In this document: in pieces, positions 1 to 7,654 of the stretch
Numbering within the stretch: position 1 is the first letter of the stretch
Layout: every line of letters begins with the position of its first letter
Assembly: GCA_964343805.1 (NCBI GenBank)
Contig: CAYFLR010000078.1
Span: forward strand, 1 to 23,065
DNA from: CAYFLR01 sp964343805
GTDB lineage: Bacteria; Bdellovibrionota_B; Oligoflexia; CAYFLR01
Length of the DNA stretch: 23,065 nt
Direction of reading: 5' to 3'
Translations under genes and position numbers: made by a program
The notes under the pieces: generated by a model
Databases searched by the model: none
The model's input: the letters and a program-made list of their open reading frames with translations, nothing else
What the model was told of the DNA's origin: nothing

Positions 1-342
1 TGGATGATTATTTCCATCTACAAACACTAACTTAGGTTGATGTTTATGGCACTCCGTCTCTGGCAAAGAGAGATAGGATGCAATTATAACTAAATCACCT
101 GGCTGAGCACATCTGGCAGCAGCTCCGTTGAGGCAAATTTCATCATCTTTTCCATAAATGACATAGGTTGCGAATCTTTGTCCATTGTTACAGTTGTATA
201 CTTCGACTCTTTCATACTGATGAAGGTGAGCTAATTCACATAATCTAGGATCAATAGAAATTGAACCTTCATAAGATAGATCGGCTTCCGTAACGGTGGC
301 CCTGTGAATCTTGGATTTAAGCATTGTACAGTTGATAGTCAT
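1..342 (-). CDS. panD: Aspartate 1-decarboxylase (3' end outside window)
   Basis: Makes beta-alanine from L-aspartate for pantothenate synthesis; the family is a cytoplasmic pyruvoyl enzyme that self-cleaves. Translating the minus strand from ATG at 342 gives an N-terminus starting MTINCTMLKSKIHR, then TEADLSYEGSISID. The YEGS segment holds the Gly-Ser self-cleavage site (Gly26-Ser27), and Lys11 corresponds to the active-site Lys9 of the E. coli enzyme. Later segments (NNGQRFATYVI, NGAAARCAQPGDLVIIASY) are also family hallmarks. About 114 codons are visible and the stop lies beyond base 1. An AAAGGA ribosome-binding site sits just upstream of the chosen ATG. It is the last visible gene of the CoA operon, 41 bp after coaX. 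No disruption seen; identification is very secure. Confidence 0.95.
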   Translation of the reverse strand, partial: MTINCTMLKSKIHRATVTEADLSYEGSISIDPRLCELAHLHQYERVEVYNCNNGQRFATYVIYGKDDEICLNGAAARCAQPGDLVIIASYLSLPETECHKHQPKLVFVDGNNHP

Positions 343-383
343 GACTTTTCCTTTCAGGATATTTAAATTCCATCAAAATGGAG

Positions 384-1163
384 TTAAGCGTTTAATTTTA
401 AAGCTTCAAACAGTCCTAAATGGACCAATTCGGGTAAAACCACATCGAATACCTGGGCCGATTCGAACAGTCGGGCAAACCCCCCTGTTCCAATCACCAG
501 TGTTTTTTGATCACAGGAGCCTTGAAAGTACTGCTCTTTCACCTGACGGCTCACCTCTTTTATCAGAGTTAACTGTCCAAAGTAAAGCCCTGATTGAATA
601 CTTTCGACGGTGGAGCGACCAATTAAATCTTTTGGCTGAGTGATTTCAACGGAAGGCAGTTTGGCGGTCCCTTTGGTAAGGGCATCCATGGATAGTTTTA
701 AGCCAGGTAAAATAATGCCTCCTAAATAGCTGCGATCACAGGTGATGGCACAAAAAGTGGTGGCAGTACCAAAGTCCACAATAATTAGGTTGGTTTCAGG
801 GTATTTTTGTAGAGCACCGATGGCATTGGCAATACGATCGGCCCCTACTTCAAGGGGGTTACGGTATTTAATTTTGAGACCTGTTTTGACTCCCGCTTGG
901 AGAATAAAAGGTCTTACATTGAAATATTTCTTGCAGCAACTTTTTAAGGAGTGGATGAGTGAAGGAACGACTGAGCAAAGAGCTATATGTCTCACCTCTT
1001 TGGGGTTGTACCCATTTTCGGTGATGACTTGTCTTAAGAAAAGACCGAATTCATCAGAAGAGGCTTTCTCTTTCGAGGTTTTCCGAAATTGGAGACAGAC
1101 TCCTTGTTCGTTGTGCAAGGCTCCTGACATTTGAGTGTTTCCCACGTCGAGTGTTAATATCAT
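384..1163 (-). CDS. coaX: Type III pantothenate kinase
   Basis: Phosphorylates pantothenate to 4'-phosphopantothenate, the first step from vitamin B5 to CoA. Its 259 residues match the usual length of the CoaX family (ASKHA fold, cytoplasmic). Visible motifs are the N-terminal phosphate loop DVGNT at residues 6-10, the EVGADR segment in the middle, the DFGTATT motif with a catalytic Asp, and the C-terminal GTGGFARLF stretch. Its first 4 bases overlap the end of coaBC, so the two are probably translationally coupled. CoaX enzymes are not feedback-inhibited by CoA in characterised members, so control here is more likely transcriptional. No disruption seen. Confidence 0.96.
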   Translation of the reverse strand: MILTLDVGNTQMSGALHNEQGVCLQFRKTSKEKASSDEFGLFLRQVITENGYNPKEVRHIALCSVVPSLIHSLKSCCKKYFNVRPFILQAGVKTGLKIKYRNPLEVGADRIANAIGALQKYPETNLIIVDFGTATTFCAITCDRSYLGGIILPGLKLSMDALTKGTAKLPSVEITQPKDLIGRSTVESIQSGLYFGQLTLIKEVSRQVKEQYFQGSCDQKTLVIGTGGFARLFESAQVFDVVLPELVHLGLFEALKLNA

Positions 1164-2386
1164 AAGATCTCTCCTTTGGATCGAGATAGAATTTGGTTAA
1201 AAGTCGCAGCCAATTCAACGGCTCCCATGACGGTCGTGTGTTTTCCCTTTTGATGAAAAATATTGAATGGGTGCTTTCCTTGCTCCATTTGATTTAAATC
1301 ATTGTGCACCACCAGGTTGGGGTGACTTTTATTAAAAAGCTGATCCACTGCCTCACGGACTTTTTCCTGATCCAGGGTGTGGGTGAGTTTAAAAGCAACC
1401 AACAAGGTGTCGGGGGCTTTTTCTCTTAAAAGTGAGAGGAGCTTGGGATTTTTATGCAAATGAAGAGTCATTGCTTCGGCACTGCTGCTGAGTTTTAACT
1501 CGGCAGAAGCTTTATAGGATTCTTCATTCATTTGCAGGCTCTCCACTTTAAAATCACTCACAGCAGCTAAATGAATGATGGCATCATACTCACTGAGATC
1601 ATTTTGATTGATTAAAGTGGATAGAGAGTCAAAAGAAGAGTAGGTATATATTTCTTTCGCGTTTTTAGGTTTGATGGCATTTTCAGCGCTAAAGGTTGTG
1701 ACCTGGTGTCCCTCTTGGATAAGTTCATCAGCTAAAATAGCTCCTGTCTTGCCGGTACTGGTATTGGTGATACATCGCACACTGTCGATGGGCTCTTTGG
1801 TTCCTCCATGGGTGATCAGGATCTTTTTACTGGGAGTCTTGGTCTGGGGTTGGAGGTGTTTATAAATTTGACCTACAATCAGTTCAATATCTGCGAGTCT
1901 TCCCGGTCCTTCATCACCACAAGCTTGTCTTCCATATTCAGTAGGTAAGATAATATTTCCTTGTTCCTCTAGGGATTTTAAAGCCTGGTCAGTAGTTGGA
2001 TGTCTGAGCATCGCTTGATTCATGGCAGGTGCTATGAGAAAAGGCTTCTTTCTGTCAAAGGCTAAATAGAGTCCGCCTATAAGATCATCTGCCAGCCCAT
2101 GGGACAGCTTATTAATGGTGTTGGCAGTGGCGGGGCAGATGATAGCCAAATCCGCCCATTTGGCAGCCGTAATATGGTTCATCATATGACCCGGTTTGAA
2201 TTGATCGATCAAGACCTCTTTAGAGGTGAGACCTTCTAGAGTGGCTGGACCAATAAATTCCAGTGCCGACTTGCTGCAAACCGTTTGCACTTCATGCCCC
2301 TCTCCCACCAGTCTAGAAATGATTTGACAGGCTTTAAAACAGGAGATGGAACCAGTTAAAATAAAAAGTATGTTAGATCCCGACAT
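1160..2386 (-). CDS. coaBC: Bifunctional phosphopantothenoylcysteine decarboxylase / phosphopantothenate-cysteine ligase
   Basis: Fused enzyme for two consecutive CoA steps: the C-terminal half joins cysteine to 4'-phosphopantothenate (CoaB, CTP-dependent) and the N-terminal half decarboxylates the product on FMN (CoaC). Residues 1 to about 180 are the flavoprotein half: ILFILTGSIS near the start, HITAAKWADL with the active His, the PAMNQAM substrate-binding motif, and a Cys in RQACGDEGPGR. From about residue 185 the CoaB half starts with KKILITHGGTKEPID, followed by TNTSTGKTG and LAAVSDF; the Lys in AELKLSS is where the family's catalytic Lys is expected. At 408 residues it has normal length. 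It overlaps panC by 14 bp and coaX by 4 bp, as in a tightly coupled operon. Confidence 0.96.
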   Translation of the reverse strand: MSGSNILFILTGSISCFKACQIISRLVGEGHEVQTVCSKSALEFIGPATLEGLTSKEVLIDQFKPGHMMNHITAAKWADLAIICPATANTINKLSHGLADDLIGGLYLAFDRKKPFLIAPAMNQAMLRHPTTDQALKSLEEQGNIILPTEYGRQACGDEGPGRLADIELIVGQIYKHLQPQTKTPSKKILITHGGTKEPIDSVRCITNTSTGKTGAILADELIQEGHQVTTFSAENAIKPKNAKEIYTYSSFDSLSTLINQNDLSEYDAIIHLAAVSDFKVESLQMNEESYKASAELKLSSSAEAMTLHLHKNPKLLSLLREKAPDTLLVAFKLTHTLDQEKVREAVDQLFNKSHPNLVVHNDLNQMEQGKHPFNIFHQKGKHTTVMGAVELAATFNQILSRSKGEIL

Positions 2387-3131
2387 TATCGATTAGCCTC
2401 ACTTGCCCAACCCGGATAGCTCCCAGTCGGCGACCAAATTTATCTTCCACATAATCCACTAGAAACCCTAATTCTTCAAGACTTTGCTTGGCGACTTGCT
2501 GATTCGAAGCAGATCTTAATACCTTATTAAATTCGGCCGCTTTTTGCCGATGTTCTTTAGTTAAATGGCGGTTGCGCGAACTCATGGCCAGACCATCTTC
2601 TTCCCTGATAATGGCACAAGGAACGATTAGGGTGGGGAGGAAAAAAGCCTCACATAATTTTTGTACCAACAGCAGTTGCTGATAATCTTTTTTGCCAAAG
2701 TAAGCTTTATCTGCTCTGAAAATGTTCAGCAGTTTCAAAACCACCGTGAGCATGCCATCAAAATGTCCTGGGCGATACTTTCCACAAAGCTCTTTGGAAA
2801 GTTCATCTTCACAAACGCTAAAGTGAAAAGAGTCCGGATACATTTCCTCTGCATTAGGAAGAAAGAGGTAATCCACCTTGAGCTCTTCTAAAAGTTTAAG
2901 ATCCTCATCCACCGTTTTGGGATAGGCGGCGAGATCATTGGGATCATCAAACTGAGTGGGATTAATAAAGATGGTAGCTACCACCCAATCATTTTCTTGC
3001 CGAGCTTTTTCAAAAAGAGAGGCGTGTCCCTTGTGCAGGGCTCCCATGGTGGGGACAAGTCCGATCGTTTGCCCTCTTAGCTTTTGCTTTTCTTCTCGCC
3101 ACTCTTTGACGGTTCGTAATATTTTGATCAT
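2373..3131 (-). CDS. panC: Pantothenate synthetase (pantoate-beta-alanine ligase)
   Basis: Condenses pantoate with beta-alanine using ATP to form pantothenate. The protein is a cytoplasmic class I aminoacyl-tRNA-synthetase-like nucleotidyl transferase. The 252 residues carry PTMGALHKGH near residues 27-36 (the HIGH-like motif), FINPTQF, the RPGHFDGMLTVV pantoate/ATP loop, YFGKKDYQQ, and the KMSKS-like MSSRNRHL. It is slightly shorter than the common 280-residue form because the C-terminal dimer/lid region is brief, which is within family variation. Its ATG shares one base with the panB stop (TAATG), so translation is coupled, and its 3' end overlaps coaBC by 14 bp. Confidence 0.96.
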   Translation of the reverse strand: MIKILRTVKEWREEKQKLRGQTIGLVPTMGALHKGHASLFEKARQENDWVVATIFINPTQFDDPNDLAAYPKTVDEDLKLLEELKVDYLFLPNAEEMYPDSFHFSVCEDELSKELCGKYRPGHFDGMLTVVLKLLNIFRADKAYFGKKDYQQLLLVQKLCEAFFLPTLIVPCAIIREEDGLAMSSRNRHLTKEHRQKAAEFNKVLRSASNQQVAKQSLEELGFLVDYVEDKFGRRLGAIRVGQVRLIDNVGI

Positions 3132-3919
3132 TAGAAACTCTCTTCGGTACTTGGAAAATTTTCTGTCACTACATCTTCACAGTAATGGTTGAGGGCGTTC
3201 ACGAGTAGTCTCTCTCCCTCTAAATATTTACGGACAAATTTGGGAGAAAAATCAGAGTTCATTCCTAAGAGATCTTGTAATACTAAAATCTGACCATCCA
3301 CCTGTTTGCCAGCGCCAATGCCAATAATGGGAATGGGAACAGCTTCTTGCACCATGGAACTCACTCTTTCGGGAATGCATTCTAAAACGATAGAAAAACA
3401 GCCCAGTTCATAAAGCCTGCGGGCGTGTCCTAAAAGTTGTTCAGCGGCTAAATCACTTTTGGCTTGGATTTTATATCCCCCCAGTTGGTGAATGGATTGA
3501 GGGGTTAATCCCAAATGTCCCATCACTGGAACTCCTGATTTAACAATATGTTCAACGATATCCTCATGCCCTAGAACACCTTCCAGTTTCACTGCCCCCG
3601 CTCCATTTTGCATGAGTATCTCAACCGTTTCCATGGCGTTTTTGAGTCCTTTTCTAAAACTGAGAAAGGGCATATCTCCCACCACCAGTTTTTTGCCAAT
3701 GCCTTTGGCTACCATTTGGGTATGCCAGGCCATCATCTCGCTGGAAGCGGGAAGAGTGGTGTCATGACCATGCATCACCATGGCGGCGCTATCTCCTACC
3801 AGGACGGCATCAATGTTAGAACGCGCGATGAGCCTGGCTGTCCAATAGTCATAGCAAGTGACCATGGTTAATTTTTGGCCTTTCTCTTTCTTCTTTTGAA
3901 AATCTGTAATACTGCACAT
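3131..3919 (-). CDS. panB: 3-methyl-2-oxobutanoate hydroxymethyltransferase
   Basis: Transfers a hydroxymethyl group from methylene-tetrahydrofolate to ketoisovalerate, giving ketopantoate: the entry step of the pantothenate branch. The family is a cytoplasmic TIM barrel of about 260 residues; this one has 262. Visible hallmarks include MVTCYDYWTARL near the start, VGDSAAMVMHGHDTT (metal and substrate contacts), VVGDMPFLSF, AVKLEG, GHLGLTPQS, and IPIIGIGAGKQVDGQ with the conserved Gly-rich loop. It follows the DUF2520-like reductase by 13 bp and runs directly into panC with a TAATG overlap. Its product is the substrate expected for that upstream reductase. A purine-rich AAGGA lies before the ATG. 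Confidence 0.96.
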   Translation of the reverse strand: MCSITDFQKKKEKGQKLTMVTCYDYWTARLIARSNIDAVLVGDSAAMVMHGHDTTLPASSEMMAWHTQMVAKGIGKKLVVGDMPFLSFRKGLKNAMETVEILMQNGAGAVKLEGVLGHEDIVEHIVKSGVPVMGHLGLTPQSIHQLGGYKIQAKSDLAAEQLLGHARRLYELGCFSIVLECIPERVSSMVQEAVPIPIIGIGAGKQVDGQILVLQDLLGMNSDFSPKFVRKYLEGERLLVNALNHYCEDVVTENFPSTEESF

Positions 3920-3932
3920 GACAAGATCCTTG

Positions 3933-4682
3933 TTATGAGGGTGTTTTATCTTCTAATAGCTTATTAAAATCAGGTAACATAGCCTGGACAAATCCTTGAT
4001 AGATAGATTGAAACGGATCTCCCGTTAGCGCATCATAGTTACTTATAATTGTGTTTAAATCTTTGCGCTGCAAAGGGCCGGTGAGGGCTCCTTCTGGATT
4101 ATTTTGCAGGTTCTTCATGGTTTGCTCCAAATAGGGAAGAAGCGCTTCCGTTGGTAAATTAAAACGACTTTTTAAATCACCAAAAAATTTCTGCCAAAGG
4201 AGGGTTGTGAAATTCCCGCTCAAAACACAGAGACTATGGTAGAGCGGTTTTAAATTCCGATCGATTTGATGAGCTGGATTCTTTAAAGCGGGAAAAAGTT
4301 CGTGAAAGGGGGTTCCCCCTTCCTCCAAAATAAAGGGTATGCGAGAGTAAAAATCGAGTGGATAAAGATCCTGGGAAAAGCTCATCAGTGGATGAACTCC
4401 TTCGGCTAAATCACTCACCAGACTTCCTGAAAAGTGCACACACTTTTTGGCTAAAAGCAGTGGGTTTTCTTGTAAAAAGAGTTCAATACTGCCATCGGAA
4501 ATTAGCAGTAAGATCACATCACAATCTTTCAGGGCTTTGTGGGGTGGACGAGGATAAGAGCGATACCATTGGAAATAAGGAATATTTAGCTGACTGAAAT
4601 AATATGTGATATGTTGGGCAACACGGCCTTTGCCGACAATGCCATAGCAGATTGGTGGCTTTGCTTGCGGTACTTGTCTCAT
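3933..4682 (-). CDS. Rossmann/DUF2520-type reductase, candidate ketopantoate reductase (PanG-like)
   Basis: First gene of the pantothenate/CoA operon, 249 residues. The N-terminus has a dinucleotide-binding Rossmann signature, GIVGKGRVAQH at about residues 14-24, followed by alternating strands and helices (DVILLLISDGSIELF). The C-terminal half (about 130-245) is helical, and HSLCVLSGNFTTLLWQ is typical of DUF2520/6-phosphogluconate-dehydrogenase-like helical domains. The operon supplies panB, panC and panD, but no gene in the window resembles classical panE, so the natural missing activity is NADPH-dependent reduction of ketopantoate to pantoate. An alternative ketopantoate reductase, PanG, is known from Francisella. 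Whether this protein is a true ortholog cannot be decided here; other DUF2520 proteins are simply annotated as oxidoreductases. Family call fairly sure, function inferred from context. Confidence 0.72.
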   Translation of the reverse strand: MRQVPQAKPPICYGIVGKGRVAQHITYYFSQLNIPYFQWYRSYPRPPHKALKDCDVILLLISDGSIELFLQENPLLLAKKCVHFSGSLVSDLAEGVHPLMSFSQDLYPLDFYSRIPFILEEGGTPFHELFPALKNPAHQIDRNLKPLYHSLCVLSGNFTTLLWQKFFGDLKSRFNLPTEALLPYLEQTMKNLQNNPEGALTGPLQRKDLNTIISNYDALTGDPFQSIYQGFVQAMLPDFNKLLEDKTPS

Positions 4683-4715
4683 GGATCAAGTCCTTTTTAA
4701 TCGGTCTTTCAATTC

Positions 4716-4744
4716 TCTAGACACGGGTTAAAGTCACAGTTCAA
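4716..4744 (-). promoter_or_regulatory. Possible sigma-70 promoter of the pantothenate/CoA operon
   Basis: On the minus strand a TTGAAC -35-like hexamer (4739-4744) is followed after 17 bp by a TCTAGA -10-like hexamer (4716-4721), about 35 bp before the reductase ATG. The -35 is reasonable, the -10 is poor (3 of 6 consensus bases). It is offered because it is the best spaced pair before the first operon gene; the true promoter could lie further up. Confidence 0.3.
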
Positions 4745-4872
4745 ACTAGGTTAACCATCTCCATTGTTTCGAATCTATGCTTGCCGGGGAGCATATCAGA
4801 TTAAAATGGATATGCAAGGAGAAAATAGAACTCTACTTTGCCACCAAAAAGCCCAGTAATAATCTAATCTCA

Positions 4873-4998
4873 AAGGAGTCTAGTCCGCGAACTTCGAGCG
4901 ATAGATTATCGTCGGCACTTCGCGAACAAATTAAGGGAGGTCTAGTCCGCAAACGTCCCCTGATAATTAATAGCGGTTTAGTATAGTCGTCTGCAAGT
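4873..4998. repeat. Short-repeat region (TCTAGTCCGC motif copies)
   Basis: Part of the long gene-free stretch 4683-5568. TCTAGTCCGC occurs at 4879-4888 and again at 4941-4950, both preceded by GGAG/GGAGG and followed by (G/A)AAC. A related CTTCGCGAAC lies at 4918-4927, and a perfect small hairpin CGATA-GAT-TATCG sits at 4899-4911. Two further motifs here, read on the minus strand as CGTTTGCGGAC (4944-4954) and TTGCAGACGAC (4988-4998), recur with single changes in the intergenic element at 21422-21454. This looks like the remains of a mobile or repetitive element, but no known insertion sequence was recognised. Confidence 0.45.
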
Positions 4999-5006
4999 CA
5001 GTCCAC

Positions 5007-5275
5007 TCAAGCTTCCTTCAGTGCTCCGACAAAGCCACTTCCTTCTTTGGTAATCCGCTGAATATCATCAAAAATAACAATGACCCTATTCTTAATTTTT
5101 GTTGATATTTTAAGATATGTTCAAAAATATTTCTCCAATCTAACAGCTGAGGATTGTATTTTAGCAACTCATAATTATCTTTAAATTCATGCAGTAACCA
5201 TGATTTTCCAACTCTTCTCCTTCCTCTAATATAAACCAGTCCGCTTTTCTCCTGACTGGCAAATTGATTATGAGG
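5007..5275 (-). pseudogene. Remnant of an ATPase_2-family (archaeal-type/DUF234-associated) AAA ATPase
   Basis: No intact frame exists, but two minus-strand pieces read as one broken ATPase. Piece one (about 5269 down to 5095) gives NQFASQEKSG then LVYIRGRRRVGKSWLLHEF, the characteristic GRRRVGKS Walker A of the ATPase_2 family (PF01637-like), followed by KDNYELLKYNP. Piece two, in another frame (about 5084 down to 5007), gives VIVIFDDIQRITKEG, a Walker B strand ending in DD followed by Q, as in that family, then a stop. The spacing between Walker A and B is short, stops precede piece one, and the C-terminal half is absent. It is therefore a decayed fragment with a frameshift near 5085-5095. 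These ATPases are often found as scattered, laterally moved genes. Family call likely; function lost. Confidence 0.7.
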
Positions 5276-5504
5276 TGATTATCAGAGTTCGTTAACCGGT
5301 AATGATTGTAAAATTGTAACCGACCACACTGAATAGAAAAGCTCTTTCTCCTAACCTTAATGCCAATCAATCTTAAAATTTGAAAAAAGGTAGATTTATG
5401 GAGTAACTTTGCTTGAAGCATGCAGAGATATAGACACTCAAATTATCCAAATGTTAACCCCCTGTTAATTTTTCCTCATATTTACCCCCAAAGTGGGTAT
5501 GTTG

Positions 5505-5533
5505 TTGACGCCGTGATTTTAATTTTCTATCAA
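5505..5533 (+). promoter_or_regulatory. Sigma-70-type promoter for the small secreted protein gene
   Basis: TTGACG (5505-5510), a 17-bp spacer and TATCAA (5528-5533) form a good -35/-10 pair. The start of transcription is expected near 5540, about 29 bp before the ATG, with a GGAG ribosome site in between. Just upstream, TACCC-N7-GGGTA (5483-5499) is a short inverted repeat that could be an operator. Confidence 0.6.
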
Positions 5534-5568
5534 GAAAAACGTAACAACAATTTTAACTGGAGCGAATT

Positions 5569-5886
5569 ATGAAATTATTTTTTAGTCTATTTTTAGCTAT
5601 GTTATTTGTATTTTCCAGCGCCCTGTTTGCAGGCACTAACTACGGACAAAATCCGGTTCAGCAAGAAGAGCAGACACCCTATCAGCAAACTGAGCAACAA
5701 ACTACTCAGCAATATGAAGAAGAAGAGGATGATTTTTGCGATCATTCTCCCATGGCGGTATTAGGTTCTCAGTGTTTTGTGAATGGAACTTGGATCACCT
5801 GTTCTGATTATTCAGATTGTGACTGGTACCAGCAGATGCAAGAAGGTGGCGACGGCGGTTCCGGTGGTGGTTCTGGCGGTTGCTAA
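5569..5886 (+). CDS. Small secreted Gln/Glu- and Gly-rich protein with five cysteines
   Basis: Family not recognised. The 105-residue product starts with a clear Sec signal peptide (MKLFFSLFLAMLFVF, then SSALFAG, cleavage probably after Ala at about residue 21), so it should be exported. Residues 25-55 are low-complexity Gln/Glu/Tyr (QQEEQTPYQQTEQQ-like) with an acidic EEEEDD run. The rest holds Cys at about 57, 69, 78, 84 and 105, and a Gly/Ser linker (GGDGGSGGGSGG) ending in a terminal Cys. An odd number of Cys with one at the extreme C-terminus could allow an intermolecular disulfide; this is inference. It has its own promoter upstream and a strong terminator right after it, so it is a single-gene transcript. 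Confidence 0.75.
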   Translation: MKLFFSLFLAMLFVFSSALFAGTNYGQNPVQQEEQTPYQQTEQQTTQQYEEEEDDFCDHSPMAVLGSQCFVNGTWITCSDYSDCDWYQQMQEGGDGGSGGGSGGC

Positions 5887-5917
5887 GACTTAGCATTTAT
5901 CTTTTCACTTTAATTAT

Positions 5918-5948
5918 AAAAGAGCCGGCTTTGCTGGCTCTTTTTTTA
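5918..5948 (+). terminator. Rho-independent terminator
   Basis: AAGAGCCGGC, a TTT loop and GCTGGCTCTT form a strong stem (one G-T pair) followed by a run of T. It ends the transcript of the small secreted protein, 32 bp after its stop codon. Confidence 0.9.
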
Positions 5949-6001
5949 TTTAGTTAGTATAATTAGGGAAACTCTTTAAAACATTTTCCAAGGGTCACCT
6001 A

Positions 6002-7654
6002 ATGAATGCCAGTTTAAACGATCAACAAATAGCCTCTCTTTTAGAAAAGGAAAAAGAGCTGGAAATCTTAGGTAGCTGTGCCCGAGCGGTTTTAAAAAAT
6101 GAGGACTTTGATACCACTGCCCGGGCCATTTTTGATAACCTATGTAAATACACCGGTGCCACTGCCGGCTATGTCGCTCTGTTAAGTGACGATGGCGCTG
6201 AAAATGAAGTGCTGTTTTTAGAATCAGGTGGATCAAAGTGCACTGTTGACCCTGAATTACCAATGCCAATCCGTGGTCTGAGGGCCGATGCCTATCACAT
6301 GAATAAAGTTGTTTACCATAACGATTTTGATAATAGTGATTGGGTTAAGTTTATGCCCGAAGGCCATATGACCCTTGATAATGTAATGTTTTCACCTTTA
6401 GTGATTGAAGGGAAAACGGTTGGAATCATTGGTATTAGTAATAAACCCTCTGACTTTTCGGATGAAGATGAAAGGGTGGCGGGAATTCTAGGAGAGTTTG
6501 CAGCCCTTGCTCTTTCTAATAGTTGGAATCTTGAAAAATTAAAAAAGAGTGAAGAGCGTTTAGATCTCGCCATCAATGGAACCAGCGATGGCATTTGGGA
6601 TTGGACCGATGTAAATAAAGATCAAGAGTACTGGTCGCCTAAATTTTATGAGCACTTAGGTTATAGAGATCAAGAAATTCCGGCCTCATACTCTCGTTTC
6701 AAAGAGTTAATTCATCCGGATGATTTGGTTGCTTATTCAAAAGTGGAAGAGGATCATTTTAATAATAACACTCCTTATGATATTGAATTTCGCTTAAGAT
6801 GCAAAAATGGCAAATACAAGTGGTTTCGCAATCGAGGAACCCTTTATCGCCGTGATGGGCAAGCAGAGCGAATGACAGGCTGTTTGACAGATATTCAAAA
6901 AGAAAAAGACTATTTAAAAGAACAAGAAAAACTTAAAAATCAACTCTTTCAAAGCAGTAAGCTGGCTTCACTAGGAACCCTTGGAGCAGGTGTAGCTCAT
7001 GAGTTAAACAATCCCTTGTCGGTCATTGATGCCTATTTGTTTAAACTTGGTATGTTAAGTCGAAAAGATCAGTTAGATATAGAGGCTGTAAAAAAAGGTT
7101 TAAGCTCCATGAAAACCCAAGTGGATCGGATGGCCAAAATCATCTCTCATATAAAAGAATACAGTCGTTTTTCTAATGTATCCTTGATGGAAGAAGTCAC
7201 TCTCGATGATTTAATTGATGAATCTCTCGTGTTAATAAAACAACAGATGCATGTGCACAATATTAAGGTGGAAGTGAACATGGACTCTGACCTTCCTCCT
7301 ATTTTGGTAAATAAAATAAACATGGTTTCCGTGCTACAAAATCTTATTACCAATGCCCGTGATGCCATTTTAGCTGCTCCGAAGGAGAGGGAGAAAAGGA
7401 TTTCGGTTTCTGCTTCCTTTGATGATGAGCTCTTCACCTTGAAAATTTCCGATACCGGCACGGGTATTTCTCCTGAAACCACCAAAGAAATTTTTGATCC
7501 CTTCTTTACAACGAAACCTACGGGGGAAGGCACTGGTCTCGGTCTTTCTTTGGCCCACAGTATCATCTCTCAACATCAAGGCAGTATTGAGATCGAATCC
7601 TCTAATCAAAATGGAACCACATTTATTATTAAACTTCCACAAAGGCATCACTAA
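6002..7654 (+). CDS. GAF-PAS sensor histidine kinase
   Basis: Cytoplasmic sensor kinase of 550 residues with no signal peptide or membrane segment. Domains in order: a coiled N-terminus; a GAF domain at about 20-175 (FDNLCKYTGATAGYVAL, and VMFSPLVIEGKTVGIIGISNKP); a PAS_3 domain at about 185-300 (DGIWDWTD, LIHPDDL, RLRCKNGKYKWFRNRGT); a HisKA dimer helix with LGTLGAGVAHELNNPLSVI, phospho-accepting His333; and an ATPase core with the N box NLITNARDAI, G1 DTGTGIS, F box FDPFFTTKP and G2 GTGLGLS. All catalytic boxes look intact. Its TAA is directly followed by the ATG of the first receiver gene, so kinase and receivers form one operon and are the obvious phosphotransfer partners. The ligand of the GAF/PAS domains is unknown. 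A TATAAT hexamer at 5958-5963 may serve as the -10, without a good -35. Confidence 0.93.
   Translation: MNASLNDQQIASLLEKEKELEILGSCARAVLKNEDFDTTARAIFDNLCKYTGATAGYVALLSDDGAENEVLFLESGGSKCTVDPELPMPIRGLRADAYHMNKVVYHNDFDNSDWVKFMPEGHMTLDNVMFSPLVIEGKTVGIIGISNKPSDFSDEDERVAGILGEFAALALSNSWNLEKLKKSEERLDLAINGTSDGIWDWTDVNKDQEYWSPKFYEHLGYRDQEIPASYSRFKELIHPDDLVAYSKVEEDHFNNNTPYDIEFRLRCKNGKYKWFRNRGTLYRRDGQAERMTGCLTDIQKEKDYLKEQEKLKNQLFQSSKLASLGTLGAGVAHELNNPLSVIDAYLFKLGMLSRKDQLDIEAVKKGLSSMKTQVDRMAKIISHIKEYSRFSNVSLMEEVTLDDLIDESLVLIKQQMHVHNIKVEVNMDSDLPPILVNKINMVSVLQNLITNARDAILAAPKEREKRISVSASFDDELFTLKISDTGTGISPETTKEIFDPFFTTKPTGEGTGLGLSLAHSIISQHQGSIEIESSNQNGTTFIIKLPQRHH

Noticed and set aside
4777..4986. A 69-codon plus-strand open frame in the repeat region
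   Set aside because: It is built from the short repeats, has no ribosome site and no protein-like composition.
5161..5421. An 86-codon minus-strand open frame
   Set aside because: It overlaps the ATPase remnant in a different frame, has no recognisable motif or signal, and lacks a ribosome site.
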